DNA from: Roseburia intestinalis L1-82
GTDB lineage: Bacteria; Bacillota; Clostridia; Lachnospirales; Lachnospiraceae
NCBI RefSeq assembly: GCF_900537995.1
Contig: NZ_LR027880.1
Location: forward strand, 4,195,501 to 4,259,500
Length of the DNA stretch: 64,000 nt
Direction: 5' to 3'
A model generated the notes under the pieces. It worked only from the letters and a program-made list of their open reading frames with translations, did no database searches and was not told where the DNA came from. Shown in pieces: positions 49,506 through 58,080 of the stretch. Within the stretch, counting starts at the first letter, position 1. Every line of letters starts with the position of its first letter. The translations under genes and the position numbers were made by a program.

Positions 49506-49952
49506 TCATATGAAATTATTATCTTCACTGTCTGAAGATACATCACCTCTTCCTTGCAGTTTTTGTATTACTCTATGTGTAAAGGGCTGTAAGTACGCAG
49601 ATACCTTAAGTCCCAATACCCCGATAAATGCAGTGATCAGATTTCCCAGATTCCATTTCATCATAACAAAGAAAACGATCACAACGACAGCATAGCGGAG
49701 CAGCGATTTTGCAACGATCTTCTTCTTTGCATTGTCCTCGCCGTACAGTTCCACCGCATCTCTTAACACGGTCGCAATGTTGACTGCCATACCGCACGCT
49801 AAGCTGATACCGATCAGAAGTCCTGTGGTGTACCTGACTTTATCTGTGACAAACCAGACACCCGCCAGTTCCACGATCACTCCATACACAATAATTCCCA
49901 AAACAAGTCCTGGCAATGCATCATTGATCCTTCGTAACATTTTTTCTGCCAC
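49506..49952 (-). CDS. ATP synthase subunit I-like membrane protein
   Basis: 148 residues, probably from a GTG at 49952 (or the ATG four codons later). Four hydrophobic segments, for example LVLGIIVYGVIVELAGVWFV and YAVVVIVFFVMMKWNLGNLI. The hydrophilic C-tail ends in DVSSDSEDNNFI. It overlaps the upstream AtpZ-like gene and precedes atpB by 13 bases. It matches the position and topology of AtpI, which helps assemble the c ring and bind Mg2+. The family match is weak, so the call rests partly on context. Confidence 0.75.
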   Translation of the reverse strand: MAEKMLRRINDALPGLVLGIIVYGVIVELAGVWFVTDKVRYTTGLLIGISLACGMAVNIATVLRDAVELYGEDNAKKKIVAKSLLRYAVVVIVFFVMMKWNLGNLITAFIGVLGLKVSAYLQPFTHRVIQKLQGRGDVSSDSEDNNFI

Positions 49953-50166
49953 CGTCCTGTCCGTAAATCTTTTTTGCCATTTTAAAAATGTTGGTAAATC
50001 CCGCCAGGGCTCCCATGATAAACAGCGGGATCACGATCCAGAGCATATCATATTTCCTGCCGATCCATGTACCAAACAGAGTGCACATCACGATCGGAAC
50101 GATCATATTCAGTCCAAACTGCAGGATCAGTGTCAGTGCCTGAAATACCTTTCTGTTTTTTCTCAC
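49921..50166 (-). CDS. atpZ: AtpZ/AtpI-like small membrane protein
   Basis: 81 residues from a GTG at 50166 with GGAGG ten bases before. Two membrane helices (LTLILQFGLNMIVPIVMCTL and LWIVIPLFIMGALAGFTNIF) around a short polar turn WIGRKYD, the pattern of AtpZ/AtpI proteins at the head of Firmicute atp operons. Overlaps the next gene by 32 bases. Probably assists Fo assembly. Confidence 0.8.
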   Translation of the reverse strand: MRKNRKVFQALTLILQFGLNMIVPIVMCTLFGTWIGRKYDMLWIVIPLFIMGALAGFTNIFKMAKKIYGQDGGRKNVTKDQ

Positions 50167-50201
50167 TTACATCGTTCCTCCATAAAGTACAATCTTTATT
50201 C

Positions 50202-50229
50202 ATTATAACATTTTTCGCCATTTTGTCCA
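50202..50229 (-). promoter_or_regulatory. Promoter of the ATP synthase operon
   Basis: On the minus strand TGGACA (50229-50224), 16-base spacer, TATAAT (50207-50202), about 35 bases before the first ATP synthase gene. Confidence 0.6.
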
Positions 50230-50420
50230 TCAAATATCCGTCATTTTGTATAGATAATATTTCCTTTTTACTAATAAATATTTTAATTTTTACATGCTCA
50301 TTACAAAAGAGTTTCCGTGCAATATGATCTGGTTCAAAAAGTATTTTTTCGTAAAAACGTTTTGTGAGATAAAAAAAGCATGTATGCCAGATTTCTGTAT
50401 ACATGCTCTTTTTATTCATG

Positions 50421-50455
50421 ATAATAGAATGTTCACGGACTGAGCATTCTATTAT
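50421..50455 (-). terminator. 11-bp perfect inverted repeat after the dCMP deaminase gene
   Basis: ATAATAGAATG (50421-50431) pairs with CATTCTATTAT (50445-50455), just past the stop at 50466. It lacks a T-run, so it may be a weak terminator or an mRNA 3' end structure. The rest of 50230-50420 shows nothing. Confidence 0.4.
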
Positions 50456-50465
50456 TTATCACCTT

Positions 50466-50951
50466 CTATAATTCCAGTTCTATCCTGCGGTTTGTATGTT
50501 CATAGCGCTGCAGCACGACCCCAGCCGCATTCAGCATCTTTTTGGATGCCACAACTGCCGGTGTTGTCTCATATTTGTCGCTGTCATACACGATCCTGCG
50601 GATTCCCGACTGAATGATCGCTTTTGCACATTCATTGCAGGGAAACAGCGTAACATAGATCGTTGCGCCCTCCAAGCTTCCTCCGCGGTAATTTAAGATC
50701 GCATTGAGTTCGCTGTGCGTCGTATAAAAATATTTATTTTCTAAAGGTTCTCCCTCACGTTCCCATGGGAATTCATCATCCGAGCAGCCAGTCGGAAATC
50801 CGTTATACCCCATCGAGAGTATCTTGTGATCTTCGCTGACAATGCAGGCACCCACCTGCGTATTCGGATCTTTTGAACGCATTCCCGAAAGTACCGCAAC
50901 TCCCATAAAATATTCATCCCAGCTGATATAATCTTTCCGTTTGCCGCTCAT
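50466..50951 (-). CDS. dCMP deaminase (ComEB-like)
   Basis: 161 residues from the ATG at 50951 (GGAGG five bases upstream). Zinc site: the HxE motif in YTTHSELNAILNYR (His and catalytic Glu) and the two Cys in TLFPCNECAKAIIQSG. The first part GVAVLSGMRSKDPNTQVGA and GYNGFPTGCSDDEFPWERE, including the nucleotide-binding loop, are family-typical. It makes dUMP for dTTP synthesis. It follows upp by 33 bases in the nucleotide-salvage cluster. Confidence 0.93.
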   Translation of the reverse strand: MSGKRKDYISWDEYFMGVAVLSGMRSKDPNTQVGACIVSEDHKILSMGYNGFPTGCSDDEFPWEREGEPLENKYFYTTHSELNAILNYRGGSLEGATIYVTLFPCNECAKAIIQSGIRRIVYDSDKYETTPAVVASKKMLNAAGVVLQRYEHTNRRIELEL

Positions 50952-50984
50952 GCCAACCTCCAAAGCTTTCCGTAACCTGTACTG

Positions 50985-51614
50985 TTATTTTGTTCCAAAA
51001 ATACGGTCTCCGGCGTCTCCAAGGCCCGGAACAATATAACCATGCTCATTCAAATGGTCATCCAAAGCCCCGATATATACATCTACATCCGGATGATCCT
51101 CCTGCATTTTCTTCACACCTTCCGGTGCTGCAATAATGCACATCAGACGGATATTTTTAACTCCTTTGTCCTTTAACATCTGGATGGCTGCCGAGGAAGA
51201 ACCTCCGGTTGCCAGCATCGGATCTACCACAAACACCTCTCTGTTTGCACAGTCTGCCGGAAGTTTACAGTAATACTCTACCGGCTCTAATGTCTCCGGA
51301 TCACGATAAAGTCCGATATGTCCGACTTTTGCTGCAGGAATCATTGCCAGCATACCATCCACCATGCCAAGACCGGCACGTAAAATCGGTACAACAGCAA
51401 GCTTTTTGCCCTTTAACTCTTTCACAGTCGTTTTGCAGATCGGTGTATCGATCTCCACATCTGCAAGTTTCAAGTCTCTGGTTGCCTCATAACACATCAG
51501 CATTGCAATCTCGCTGACTAATGTACGGAAATCTTTTGATCCGGTTTCTTCTCTGCGGATGATACCGATTTTGTGCTGGATCAACGGATGATCCATTACT
51601 ACGATTTTTCCCAT
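50985..51614 (-). CDS. upp: Uracil phosphoribosyltransferase
   Basis: 209 residues from the ATG at 51614. The PRPP-binding motif [20 protein letters not shown] and the uracil-binding C-terminal [18 protein letters not shown] are intact; [20 protein letters not shown] is also typical. It turns uracil and PRPP into UMP. It overlaps the end of the phosphatase-like gene by frame shift at its start region (that gene stops at 51616), so the two adjoin. The upp-atp neighbourhood is shared with Bacillus. Confidence 0.96.
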   Translation of the reverse strand: MGKIVVMDHPLIQHKIGIIRREETGSKDFRTLVSEIAMLMCYEATRDLKLADVEIDTPICKTTVKELKGKKLAVVPILRAGLGMVDGMLAMIPAAKVGHIGLYRDPETLEPVEYYCKLPADCANREVFVVDPMLATGGSSSAAIQMLKDKGVKNIRLMCIIAAPEGVKKMQEDHPDVDVYIGALDDHLNEHGYIVPGLGDAGDRIFGTK

Positions 51615-51615
51615 T

Positions 51616-52095
51616 TTAATTTTCCCCGCTTCCTTCGTTACTTTCTTCATTTAAAAGAGTGACCAGCTTTTTGATGGTCTTTCTCATTGTTTCATAGCAT
51701 AGCCCATATGCCTGCAGACTGCCGCCATACGGATCTAAAATCTCCAGTTCATCTCCGACAAGTTCCGTGAGAACATATACATTCTCCGGGTTGGCTCTCT
51801 CGTATTTTTCCAGAACCTTTTCTAACTGGGCGTGTTCCATAACAAGAACTAATGTGTCCTCTGTAAAATCCTCCTCCGTCAGCTGCGCTGACATATAGCC
51901 TTCCAGATTGATGCCATTGCTGATCATGACTGCTTCTGCCTTCTGATTGAGCGGCTCCGGGAATAAAACGATCATTCCTCTTGCCCCAATCTCAACCGGA
52001 TGTTTTAATACATACTCCCCAAGTATGCCTGCTGCCATCGGCGCGCGGCATGTTCCGTTTTCCGCGACAAACAGGATTCGATTATATTGTTTCAT
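51616..52095 (-). CDS. Low-molecular-weight phosphatase homologue lacking the catalytic Cys
   Basis: 159 residues. Fold and length match LMW protein phosphatases such as YwlE: the P-loop region is [21 protein letters not shown] and the acid loop is [15 protein letters not shown] with its Asp. However the P-loop reads V-A-E-N-G-T-C-R where active enzymes read V-C-x-G-N-x-C-R; codon GCG (Ala) replaces the nucleophilic Cys, and Gly-Asn is swapped to Asn-Gly. Arg is kept. It is therefore unlikely to hydrolyse phosphate by the known route, and may bind phospho-ligands. Between Sua5 and upp, the same place as ywlE in Bacillus. Confidence 0.88.
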   Translation of the reverse strand: MKQYNRILFVAENGTCRAPMAAGILGEYVLKHPVEIGARGMIVLFPEPLNQKAEAVMISNGINLEGYMSAQLTEEDFTEDTLVLVMEHAQLEKVLEKYERANPENVYVLTELVGDELEILDPYGGSLQAYGLCYETMRKTIKKLVTLLNEESNEGSGEN

Positions 52096-52116
52096 GCGTT
52101 ATCCTTCCTTCTCCCA

Positions 52117-53169
52117 TCAAACATGAATCACCTGATGTCCTGCTGCTTTCATTAACCGGTTCATGATCGCCTGACCGATCCTCGGTGTTGAAAAACTCTC
52201 TGAATAAATCGCATCCACATTCCAATCATCAAATTCACGCAATATTTTGTACAAATGTCTGGCAATGGCATCCTCATCGCTTCTCGCTCCGATCGTCACC
52301 ACATAATCTGCCTGATACAAAGACTCCGTCTCATCCGTTGCAACAACACCGACCTTAAGTCCTGCCGCCTGTTTTTCCCTGACCAGCGCATTGATCTCTG
52401 CAACAACAGCCTCCTGCTCTCCCTCAACCAGTACCAGATCCGCCTTCGGCGCATAGTGTTTATACTTCATTCCGGGCGCTTTCGGCTTCTTTGTGGAATC
52501 CGACGCAATGATGCCCGGATCAATGCGTACCTCTTCCCCGAGCACTTCCTCTAACATTTCTTTTGTAATATAACCCGGGCGCAGTATCATCGGTACTTTT
52601 TCCGTCAGATCAATGATCGTAGATTCGATGCCGATTCCAACCGGCCCCCCATCCAGTATCATCGGTATCTTACCATCCAGATCTAACGCCACATGTCCCG
52701 CTTCTGTCGGGCTTGGTTTTCCGGAAGTATTCGCACTCGGTGCCGCGATCATACAGCCGCTCTCATCGATCAGTGCAAGCGCAACCGGATGATTCGGCAT
52801 ACGGATCGCCACCGTATCCATTCCACCGGTCGTTTCATATGGAACCTTTTCATTCTTCCATACGATCATGGTAAGCGGCCCCGGCCAGAACGCATCTGCG
52901 AGTTTCTCTGCCTGCGGCGGAACTTCTTTCGCAATGGATAAAAGCTCTTCAAATCTGCATATATGAACGATCAGCGGATTGTCTGAAGGCCGTCCCTTTG
53001 CCGCATAGATCCGTTTGGACGCCTCCGGATCAAGCGCATTTGCCCCGAGTCCGTAAACCGTTTCGGTCGGAAATGCTACCAGACCGCCGGATCTTATGAT
53101 CTCTGCCGCCTCCCGCATATCCTCCTTATTCGGATCGTCTGCGTCTATTTTTATTAATTTTGTCTGCAT
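52117..53169 (-). CDS. Threonylcarbamoyl-AMP synthase (Sua5/YwlC)
   Basis: 350 residues: YrdC domain (about 15-200) with GGLVAFPTETVYGLGANAL, KGRPSDNPLIVHI, TETVYGLG and APSANTSGKPSPTEAGHV, then a linker RPGYITKEMLEEVLG and the C-terminal Sua5 domain with APGMKYKHYAPKADLVLVEG. It makes the threonylcarbamoyl-adenylate used for t6A37 in tRNAs reading ANN codons. First gene of the Sua5-phosphatase-upp-dCMP deaminase cluster. Confidence 0.95.
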   Translation of the reverse strand: MQTKLIKIDADDPNKEDMREAAEIIRSGGLVAFPTETVYGLGANALDPEASKRIYAAKGRPSDNPLIVHICRFEELLSIAKEVPPQAEKLADAFWPGPLTMIVWKNEKVPYETTGGMDTVAIRMPNHPVALALIDESGCMIAAPSANTSGKPSPTEAGHVALDLDGKIPMILDGGPVGIGIESTIIDLTEKVPMILRPGYITKEMLEEVLGEEVRIDPGIIASDSTKKPKAPGMKYKHYAPKADLVLVEGEQEAVVAEINALVREKQAAGLKVGVVATDETESLYQADYVVTIGARSDEDAIARHLYKILREFDDWNVDAIYSESFSTPRIGQAIMNRLMKAAGHQVIHV

Positions 53170-53325
53170 ATATCACTACTTCTTTTCTAATATAATTCTT
53201 ATTTTTATTTTTCCCAAACATTTATATTATCGCACATTTTATCCAAATAGGCAACAGAGTGTGCATAATTCGCGGATTTGTACCTTGATTTTCCAGCAAA
53301 ATTACCATAGAACCCGAACTGTAAC

Positions 53326-53354
53326 TTGCTATGTTTCCGTAAATGTGGCATAAT
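53326..53354 (+). promoter_or_regulatory. Promoter of galM
   Basis: TTGCTA (53326-53331), 17-base spacer, CATAAT (53349-53354), 45 bases before the ATG. The gap 53170-53325 shows nothing else clear. Confidence 0.5.
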
Positions 53355-53399
53355 TATTACTGTTCATCTGCAAACAGTTATGTTTGGAAAGGGGTTTTC

Positions 53400-54437
53400 A
53401 TGAAAATTACAAAATCTGATTTCGGTACAACTAACACAGGAGAAAATATTAATATATACCATCTTGAAAACGAGGCAGGTGCCTATGTAGAGATCCTTAA
53501 CTTCGGATGCCGTCTTGTAAAGATCGTCGTTCCGGACCGCAATGGCAATCCAACAGATGTCTGCCTTGGCATGGACACCATGTCCGCCTATGAAAATGAT
53601 GACGCAAGTCTTGGTGCTGTTGTCGGACGTGTTGCAAACCGCATCAAAGATGGTCATTTTACTTTAAATGGAAAAGAATACCATCTTGCCGTAAACTGCG
53701 GTACCAACCACCTTCACGGAGGTCTGATCGGTTATGCCTCCAAACCATGGGATGCAAAAATCAAAGATGATAAACTGATCCTTACTATGATTTCCGCCGA
53801 TGGCGAGGAGGGTTATCCTGGTAATCTGACTCTGACCGTTACTTATGGCTGGTCTGAGGACAATGAGCTCTCGATCGTATACGAAGCTTCCGCAGATCAG
53901 GACACCCTGCTTAACGTCACAAACCACGGTTATTTTAACTTAAACGGTGAGGGAAGCGGTGATATTCTTTCTCACGAACTGTATATCGATGCAGATTCTG
54001 TCACAGAACTCGACGATTCGCAGGCGCCTACCGGAAAACTGATCCCGGTCGACAATACACCGTTTGATTTCAGAGTGATGCACACGATTGGCAAATCCTA
54101 CTACTCAGACTATGACCAGCTGCACAAATTCGGCACCTACGACCACAACTTTGTGATCAACGGAACCGGTCTTCGCGAAGCAGCTGTATTACAGTCCAAA
54201 GAAAGCGGTATCCGGATGACCTGCTTTACCGATCAGCCGGGCATGCAGCTTTATGTTGCCAGCCAGCCGATGAAACAGCCGGGCAAAAACGGTAAAATCT
54301 ATGACAGCCGCACCAGCGTCTGCTTAGAGACACAGCATTTCCCGGACGCGATCAACCACGACAACTTCCCAAGTATCGTGTTACATCCGGATGCACCGTT
54401 CCATTCCAAGACGCTGTATCATTTTTCTACATTCTGA
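53400..54437 (+). CDS. galM: Aldose 1-epimerase (galactose mutarotase)
   Basis: 345 residues from the ATG at 53400 (GGAAAGGGG five bases upstream). Motifs: YVEILNFGCRLVKIVVPDRNG, VVGRVANRIKDGHF, the catalytic His pair region LAVNCGTNHLHGG, NVTNHGYFNLNGEG and the catalytic Glu in SVCLETQHFPDAINH. It interconverts alpha and beta anomers of sugars for galactose and related metabolism. It stands alone between its promoter and a terminator. Confidence 0.95.
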   Translation: MKITKSDFGTTNTGENINIYHLENEAGAYVEILNFGCRLVKIVVPDRNGNPTDVCLGMDTMSAYENDDASLGAVVGRVANRIKDGHFTLNGKEYHLAVNCGTNHLHGGLIGYASKPWDAKIKDDKLILTMISADGEEGYPGNLTLTVTYGWSEDNELSIVYEASADQDTLLNVTNHGYFNLNGEGSGDILSHELYIDADSVTELDDSQAPTGKLIPVDNTPFDFRVMHTIGKSYYSDYDQLHKFGTYDHNFVINGTGLREAAVLQSKESGIRMTCFTDQPGMQLYVASQPMKQPGKNGKIYDSRTSVCLETQHFPDAINHDNFPSIVLHPDAPFHSKTLYHFSTF

Positions 54438-54455
54438 TAAAAATAATTGGTCGAA

Positions 54456-54495
54456 AGAGCCGCATGTACCGTTTGTGTATATCCGGCTCTATTTT
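54456..54495 (+). terminator. Terminator of galM
   Basis: AGAGCCG (54456-54462) pairs with CGGCTCT (54484-54490), then ATTTTG. Short stem with a long loop. Confidence 0.6.
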
Positions 54496-54548
54496 GCTAT
54501 CACATTCCTTTGTGCTTATTTTTGTACACGGTTTTTTCGTGTTTTGAC

Positions 54549-54577
54549 TTGTATTACCCTCTTTTTTGTATTAGAAT
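54549..54577 (+). promoter_or_regulatory. Promoter of the ferredoxin gene
   Basis: TTGTAT (54549-54554), 17-base spacer, TAGAAT (54572-54577), 59 bases before the ATG. Confidence 0.5.
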
Positions 54578-54612
54578 AATCTAAAGCTACTGAAGCGGTA
54601 GCGAGTCTATGA

Positions 54613-54807
<195 letters not shown>

Positions 54808-54854
54808 TACTTAAAGAGTTTTTGCGAGTAGAACTCTTGCGGGAAACCGCAAAA

Positions 54855-54890
54855 AGAAGCTGTGAAACTATGTTTCACAGCTTCTTTTTT
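54855..54890. terminator. Bidirectional terminator after ferredoxin
   Basis: AGAAGCTGTGAAAC (54855-54868) pairs perfectly with GTTTCACAGCTTCT (54872-54885), followed by TTTTT; the left side has AAAAA for the opposite strand. It serves the ferredoxin gene and the convergent ATPase gene. Confidence 0.9.
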
Positions 54891-54892
54891 AC

Positions 54893-56257
54893 TTAGACAA
54901 GTCCACTTAGATCAATCTCATAGATCATCTTTTCCGGTTCCCTTTCCTGTTTATAAAACAGGATCATATACCATGGTAAATACAGGATTTCCCCATCTTC
55001 CTCCACATTCGATTTTGAAAATACAATATTTTTTTCAAACTTCCATTGTTCTACTTTCATTGCATGATCCATTGCCAGATGCTTTTTGAAGTCATTTCCT
55101 GACTTGATCTCTACAAGTTCTGTGTGAAGTCCTTTTTGTAATACAAAATCTAATTCTCCAATTTTCTTAGAATCATAATAATGAAGTTCAAAACCGTTCG
55201 ATTTCAGATTTTGCGCAAATGCATTTTCCAGAATACTTCCCATATTGACGTCAACATTTCCCATCAGAAGATCAAACTGGATATTTTCCATACAGGAAGC
55301 ACAAAGCAGTCCAACATCATTCATATAAAGTTTGAACAGGTTTCGTTTTTCACTTAACTGCAGCGGTGCCTGTGGTTCTGTCACGTTATAACATGGCAAC
55401 GCAACGCCCGCATCCGCTAACCAGTTAAAGCTGTCCTCATACCTGATATGCCTTGCGGAAGCGTTAATACTGTTTAATTTAAATCTCCGGTTCTTCTCAT
55501 TTAACTGCGCAGGAATGCTGTCAAATATTGCCTTGATCTTTATTTTTTCATTTTCCGTAGCATATTTTGCAATATCCAGGCGGTAAAGATCTAAAATACT
55601 TCTCTGATTCAGCACCACTTTTGCAATATCATGCGTATCAACATAAATCTGTACGGTTTCTGGCATTCCTCCAACTACAAGATAACTGTAAAAAAGTTTG
55701 CAAAGTGTCTCATGTACTGTCTCAGATACTTTTTCCTTTTTGTCATAACACGATTTCAAATACTGCAGTGTATGATTCTGTATGCCATTCGCCCACAAAT
55801 ATTCCTCAAAATCCAGCGGATACATTGGTAAAATCTGTTCAAAGCCAACCGGATAAGATGTGACATCCTTGTACCGCACACCAAGCAGCGAGCCAGATTC
55901 TATATAATCAAATCTTCCGTCCTCTACCAGAAATTTGATCGCAGACCGTACCCTTGGACATTCCTGAACTTCATCAAATAAAATCAGTGTCTTTCCCGGT
56001 TCTAACGGTGTCTGAAGATATGCTGTCAGGTTTGTAATAACAGCCTCTGCTGTCAGCTTTCCATTAAAAATATCTGCAGCCCGCTCGTCTGTCACAAAAT
56101 TCAGTTCTGCGAAATATTCATACTCATTTTTCCCAAACTCACGAATTAATGTTGTTTTTCCTATCTGTCTTGCCCCTATAATACACAAAGCCTTTCCATT
56201 GGCTTCCTTTTTCCATTTTAGAAGATCCTCATACACTTTTCTTTTCAGCATTTCCAT
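54893..56257 (-). CDS. AAA ATPase with C-terminal DUF4143 nuclease-like domain
   Basis: 454 residues. Walker A is CIIGARQIGKTTLIREFG near residues 25-42 and Walker B LILFDEVQECPRVRSAI. The sensor stretch YIESGSLLGVRYKDVTSYPV follows. The C-terminal half is DUF4143, with MGSILENAFAQNLKSNGFEL and a PD-(D/E)XK-like pattern in IGELDFVLQKGLHTELVEIKSG. Such ATPases occur in many gut bacteria, often in large paralogous sets. Function is unknown; defence or mobile-element roles have been suggested. Probable start ATG at 56257. Confidence 0.9.
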   Translation of the reverse strand: MEMLKRKVYEDLLKWKKEANGKALCIIGARQIGKTTLIREFGKNEYEYFAELNFVTDERAADIFNGKLTAEAVITNLTAYLQTPLEPGKTLILFDEVQECPRVRSAIKFLVEDGRFDYIESGSLLGVRYKDVTSYPVGFEQILPMYPLDFEEYLWANGIQNHTLQYLKSCYDKKEKVSETVHETLCKLFYSYLVVGGMPETVQIYVDTHDIAKVVLNQRSILDLYRLDIAKYATENEKIKIKAIFDSIPAQLNEKNRRFKLNSINASARHIRYEDSFNWLADAGVALPCYNVTEPQAPLQLSEKRNLFKLYMNDVGLLCASCMENIQFDLLMGNVDVNMGSILENAFAQNLKSNGFELHYYDSKKIGELDFVLQKGLHTELVEIKSGNDFKKHLAMDHAMKVEQWKFEKNIVFSKSNVEEDGEILYLPWYMILFYKQEREPEKMIYEIDLSGLV

Positions 56258-56326
56258 CCTCCAATATTAGGATTTCCAACTCTCTGCTCTTATATTAACA
56301 TTTTTTCTTTGTTTTTCAATGTATAT

Positions 56327-56427
56327 TGTAACATTTTTCAGTACATTTTTCTTTAATTTTTATATGATATCTGTAACATTTTTTAATACATTTTTCTTTT
56401 ATTTTCAGATAGTATCTGTAACATTTT
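56327..56427. repeat. 45-bp tandem repeat upstream of the DUF4143 ATPase
   Basis: Unit of 45 bases starting TGTAACATTTTT at 56327, 56372 and (partial) 56417, each followed by a CATTTTTCTTT box and ending in a TATC. Copies differ at several positions. AT-rich. It lies in the 319-base gap between the ATPase gene (minus) and the MNT gene (plus) and may carry the ATPase promoter or regulator sites. Confidence 0.8.
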
Positions 56428-56526
56428 CCAGAAAATGATCCACATCTTTGCTGCTGTCAAGAAAATCAGACGGTTACATAAACTATGCTGCACAAATTAT
56501 ATGATGCGCAAACGGTGCAAATCAGT

Positions 56527-56532
56527 TATAAT
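56527..56532 (+). promoter_or_regulatory. -10 box for the MNT/HEPN pair
   Basis: TATAAT at 56527-56532, about 45 bases before the first ATG. A weak -35-like TGCGCA lies about 16 bases upstream. Confidence 0.4.
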
Positions 56533-56576
56533 AGTCATGAATAATAAAAATTTAAAAATGGAGTGTTATTGATTCG

Positions 56577-56873
56577 ATGTGTCAATTAGACCCGGCAATA
56601 AAAAAAGATATTATAGCCTGCTGTAAAAAATATAATGCAAATAAAGTCATTCTATTTGGCTCCCGTGCCAGAGGAGATAACGGACCTTACAGTGATATCG
56701 ACCTTGCAATTAAAGGAGCTGATAACTTTGACCGTTTATTTGCCGAATTAAAATACAATGAATTTACGCTGCTTGACATGGATATTATTGATCTGGACGG
56801 CAGGGTAAGTGAACCTTTGATGAAAGATATTTTAAATGACGGACATATTTTATATGAGAGGACAGGAAAATGA
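56577..56873 (+). CDS. MNT-type nucleotidyltransferase (possible antitoxin)
   Basis: 98 residues. The nucleotidyltransferase motif is intact: NKVILFGSRARGDNGPYSDI followed by DLAI (GSRARG and the two Asp), with a third Asp in LLDMDIIDLDG. This small single-domain form is the partner of HEPN proteins in two-gene modules (HI0073/HI0074 type), where it AMPylates or otherwise modifies the HEPN partner. A weak ribosome site (GGAG) lies 14 bases upstream. The gene overlaps the HEPN gene by four bases (ATGA), so they are translated together. Confidence 0.9.
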   Translation: MCQLDPAIKKDIIACCKKYNANKVILFGSRARGDNGPYSDIDLAIKGADNFDRLFAELKYNEFTLLDMDIIDLDGRVSEPLMKDILNDGHILYERTGK

Positions 56874-57265
56874 ACCGAAAAATTGAAAACTTTTTTTCAA
56901 GCCTTGATACTTTACATGAAGCTTCCGTTACTGACTATACTCAAAACAAAATTGTTTTAAGCGGTTGTGTCAACACCTTCTGCCTGACTTTTGAATTATC
57001 GTGGAAAGCAATGAAATACGTTTTGGAGTCAGAAGGTGTCGATAAAGGCAGAACCGGTTCTCCAAAATTGATTCTTATGGCTGCCCTTACCCGTGGATTG
57101 ATCGAAGATGAAAATGCATGGCTTCGCATGTTACGGCTCCTGAATGACGAATCACATCATTATAATCAGGACTGTGCCATTGAACTGTGCCGCATGATTC
57201 CAGAGCTTCTTCCTTATTTTGATGATCTGAAGGAGAAAATTATTGCATTCGGGTACGGAGAATAA
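56870..57265 (+). CDS. HEPN-domain / nucleotidyltransferase substrate-binding protein (HI0074 family)
   Basis: 131 residues, all helical. Family features: FELSWKAMKYVLESEG, TGSPKLILMAALTRGLI and MLRLLNDESHHYNQDCAIEL. The usual HEPN motif in this family is RNxxSHxY; here the Arg place is Leu (LNDESHHYN), though an Arg lies two residues earlier (R-x6-H). RNase activity is therefore uncertain. It overlaps the MNT gene by four bases and should form a complex with it. Confidence 0.87.
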   Translation: MNRKIENFFSSLDTLHEASVTDYTQNKIVLSGCVNTFCLTFELSWKAMKYVLESEGVDKGRTGSPKLILMAALTRGLIEDENAWLRMLRLLNDESHHYNQDCAIELCRMIPELLPYFDDLKEKIIAFGYGE

Positions 57266-57270
57266 TACAA

Positions 57271-57317
57271 AACGCTATTGCACCAGAATCACACTCTAAT
57301 GCAATAGCGTTTTTTTA
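57271..57317. terminator. Bidirectional terminator between HEPN and MerR genes
   Basis: AACGCTATTGCA (57271-57282) pairs perfectly with TGCAATAGCGTT (57300-57311), followed by TTTTT. It also ends the convergent MerR gene, whose stop lies at 57315. Confidence 0.88.
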
Positions 57318-58037
57318 TGCCCTTTCTTTTTTGTTTCTGCCCCATCTTTTTTTGGGTTCTTTCTTTTTCAGGTTGCCGCGGATTGCCGCATCCAGTTTCC
57401 GGAAGCGTTCCTCGTCCGCCTCATCCTGTTCTCTCATGAGATAATTCATTTCCTTGATGACCTGCTCCCCCACATCTTCGCTGATACAGCGGCTTAATTC
57501 CTGATTATTTGCGGCAATCGCTGTTCCGACGATCTGCGTCATCAGCTCGGTAAACTGTGCCATTTTATCGGTGTTATCAAGTACACTCTGATTCTCATGC
57601 TGCGCAGATACTGGCATATTTCTGCCTGAATCTGTGTATGGATTCAAATCTGCATGCTGATCCTGTTTTGCAGCATATCCATCCTGAATGCGCGTAACCT
57701 GACCAGACTGATGCTCCGCCTTGACAGCTTTTTCATCCTGCGTATATGCAACCTGGTGCAGATCCTGTTTTATTCCCGGATGTGCAGTGCCAACCTCTGC
57801 CTGCGCATCAGGTGACATATTATGTACGATCATACGGATCGCTTTCAACTGATATCCCTGTTCTTTTAATTCCTTGATCCTCTGGAACTCCTGAATGTTT
57901 TCCTTTGTGTAATACCGGTGCCCAAGTTCATTTCGCGGAACATTAAGCTCCAGTTCATCCTCCCAGTAACGCAATACATGTGACTCTACATTTACAATAT
58001 TCGCAGCGTCGGAAATCATGTAACGTACCTTTTCCAT
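57315..58037 (-). CDS. MerR family transcription regulator with long C-terminal region
   Basis: 240 residues from the ATG at 58037 (GGAGAGG upstream). The winged helix-turn-helix is at the start: VRYMISDAANIVNVESHVLR followed by YWEDELELNVPRNELGHRYYT and IQEFQRIKELKEQGYQLKAI. A 100-residue Gln/His/Asp-rich linker follows, then a helical segment FTELMTQIVGTAIAANNQEL and a basic tail ending GNLKKKEPKKRWGRNKKERA. No Cys metal site is seen, so it is not a metal sensor. It probably dimerises through the C-terminal helices. Target unknown. Confidence 0.88.
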   Translation of the reverse strand: MEKVRYMISDAANIVNVESHVLRYWEDELELNVPRNELGHRYYTKENIQEFQRIKELKEQGYQLKAIRMIVHNMSPDAQAEVGTAHPGIKQDLHQVAYTQDEKAVKAEHQSGQVTRIQDGYAAKQDQHADLNPYTDSGRNMPVSAQHENQSVLDNTDKMAQFTELMTQIVGTAIAANNQELSRCISEDVGEQVIKEMNYLMREQDEADEERFRKLDAAIRGNLKKKEPKKRWGRNKKERA

Positions 58038-58080
58038 TCCGGTTCCTCTCCTTCCTTTCACCTGCTAACCTATATTATAA

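Noticed and set aside
50048..50419. 123-codon minus-strand frame over the atp promoter
   Set aside because: It overlaps the AtpZ gene in another frame and runs through a promoter; the last part is the shifted AtpZ sequence.
56327..56427. 45-bp tandem repeat considered as CRISPR
   Set aside because: Units are contiguous without spacers and diverged.
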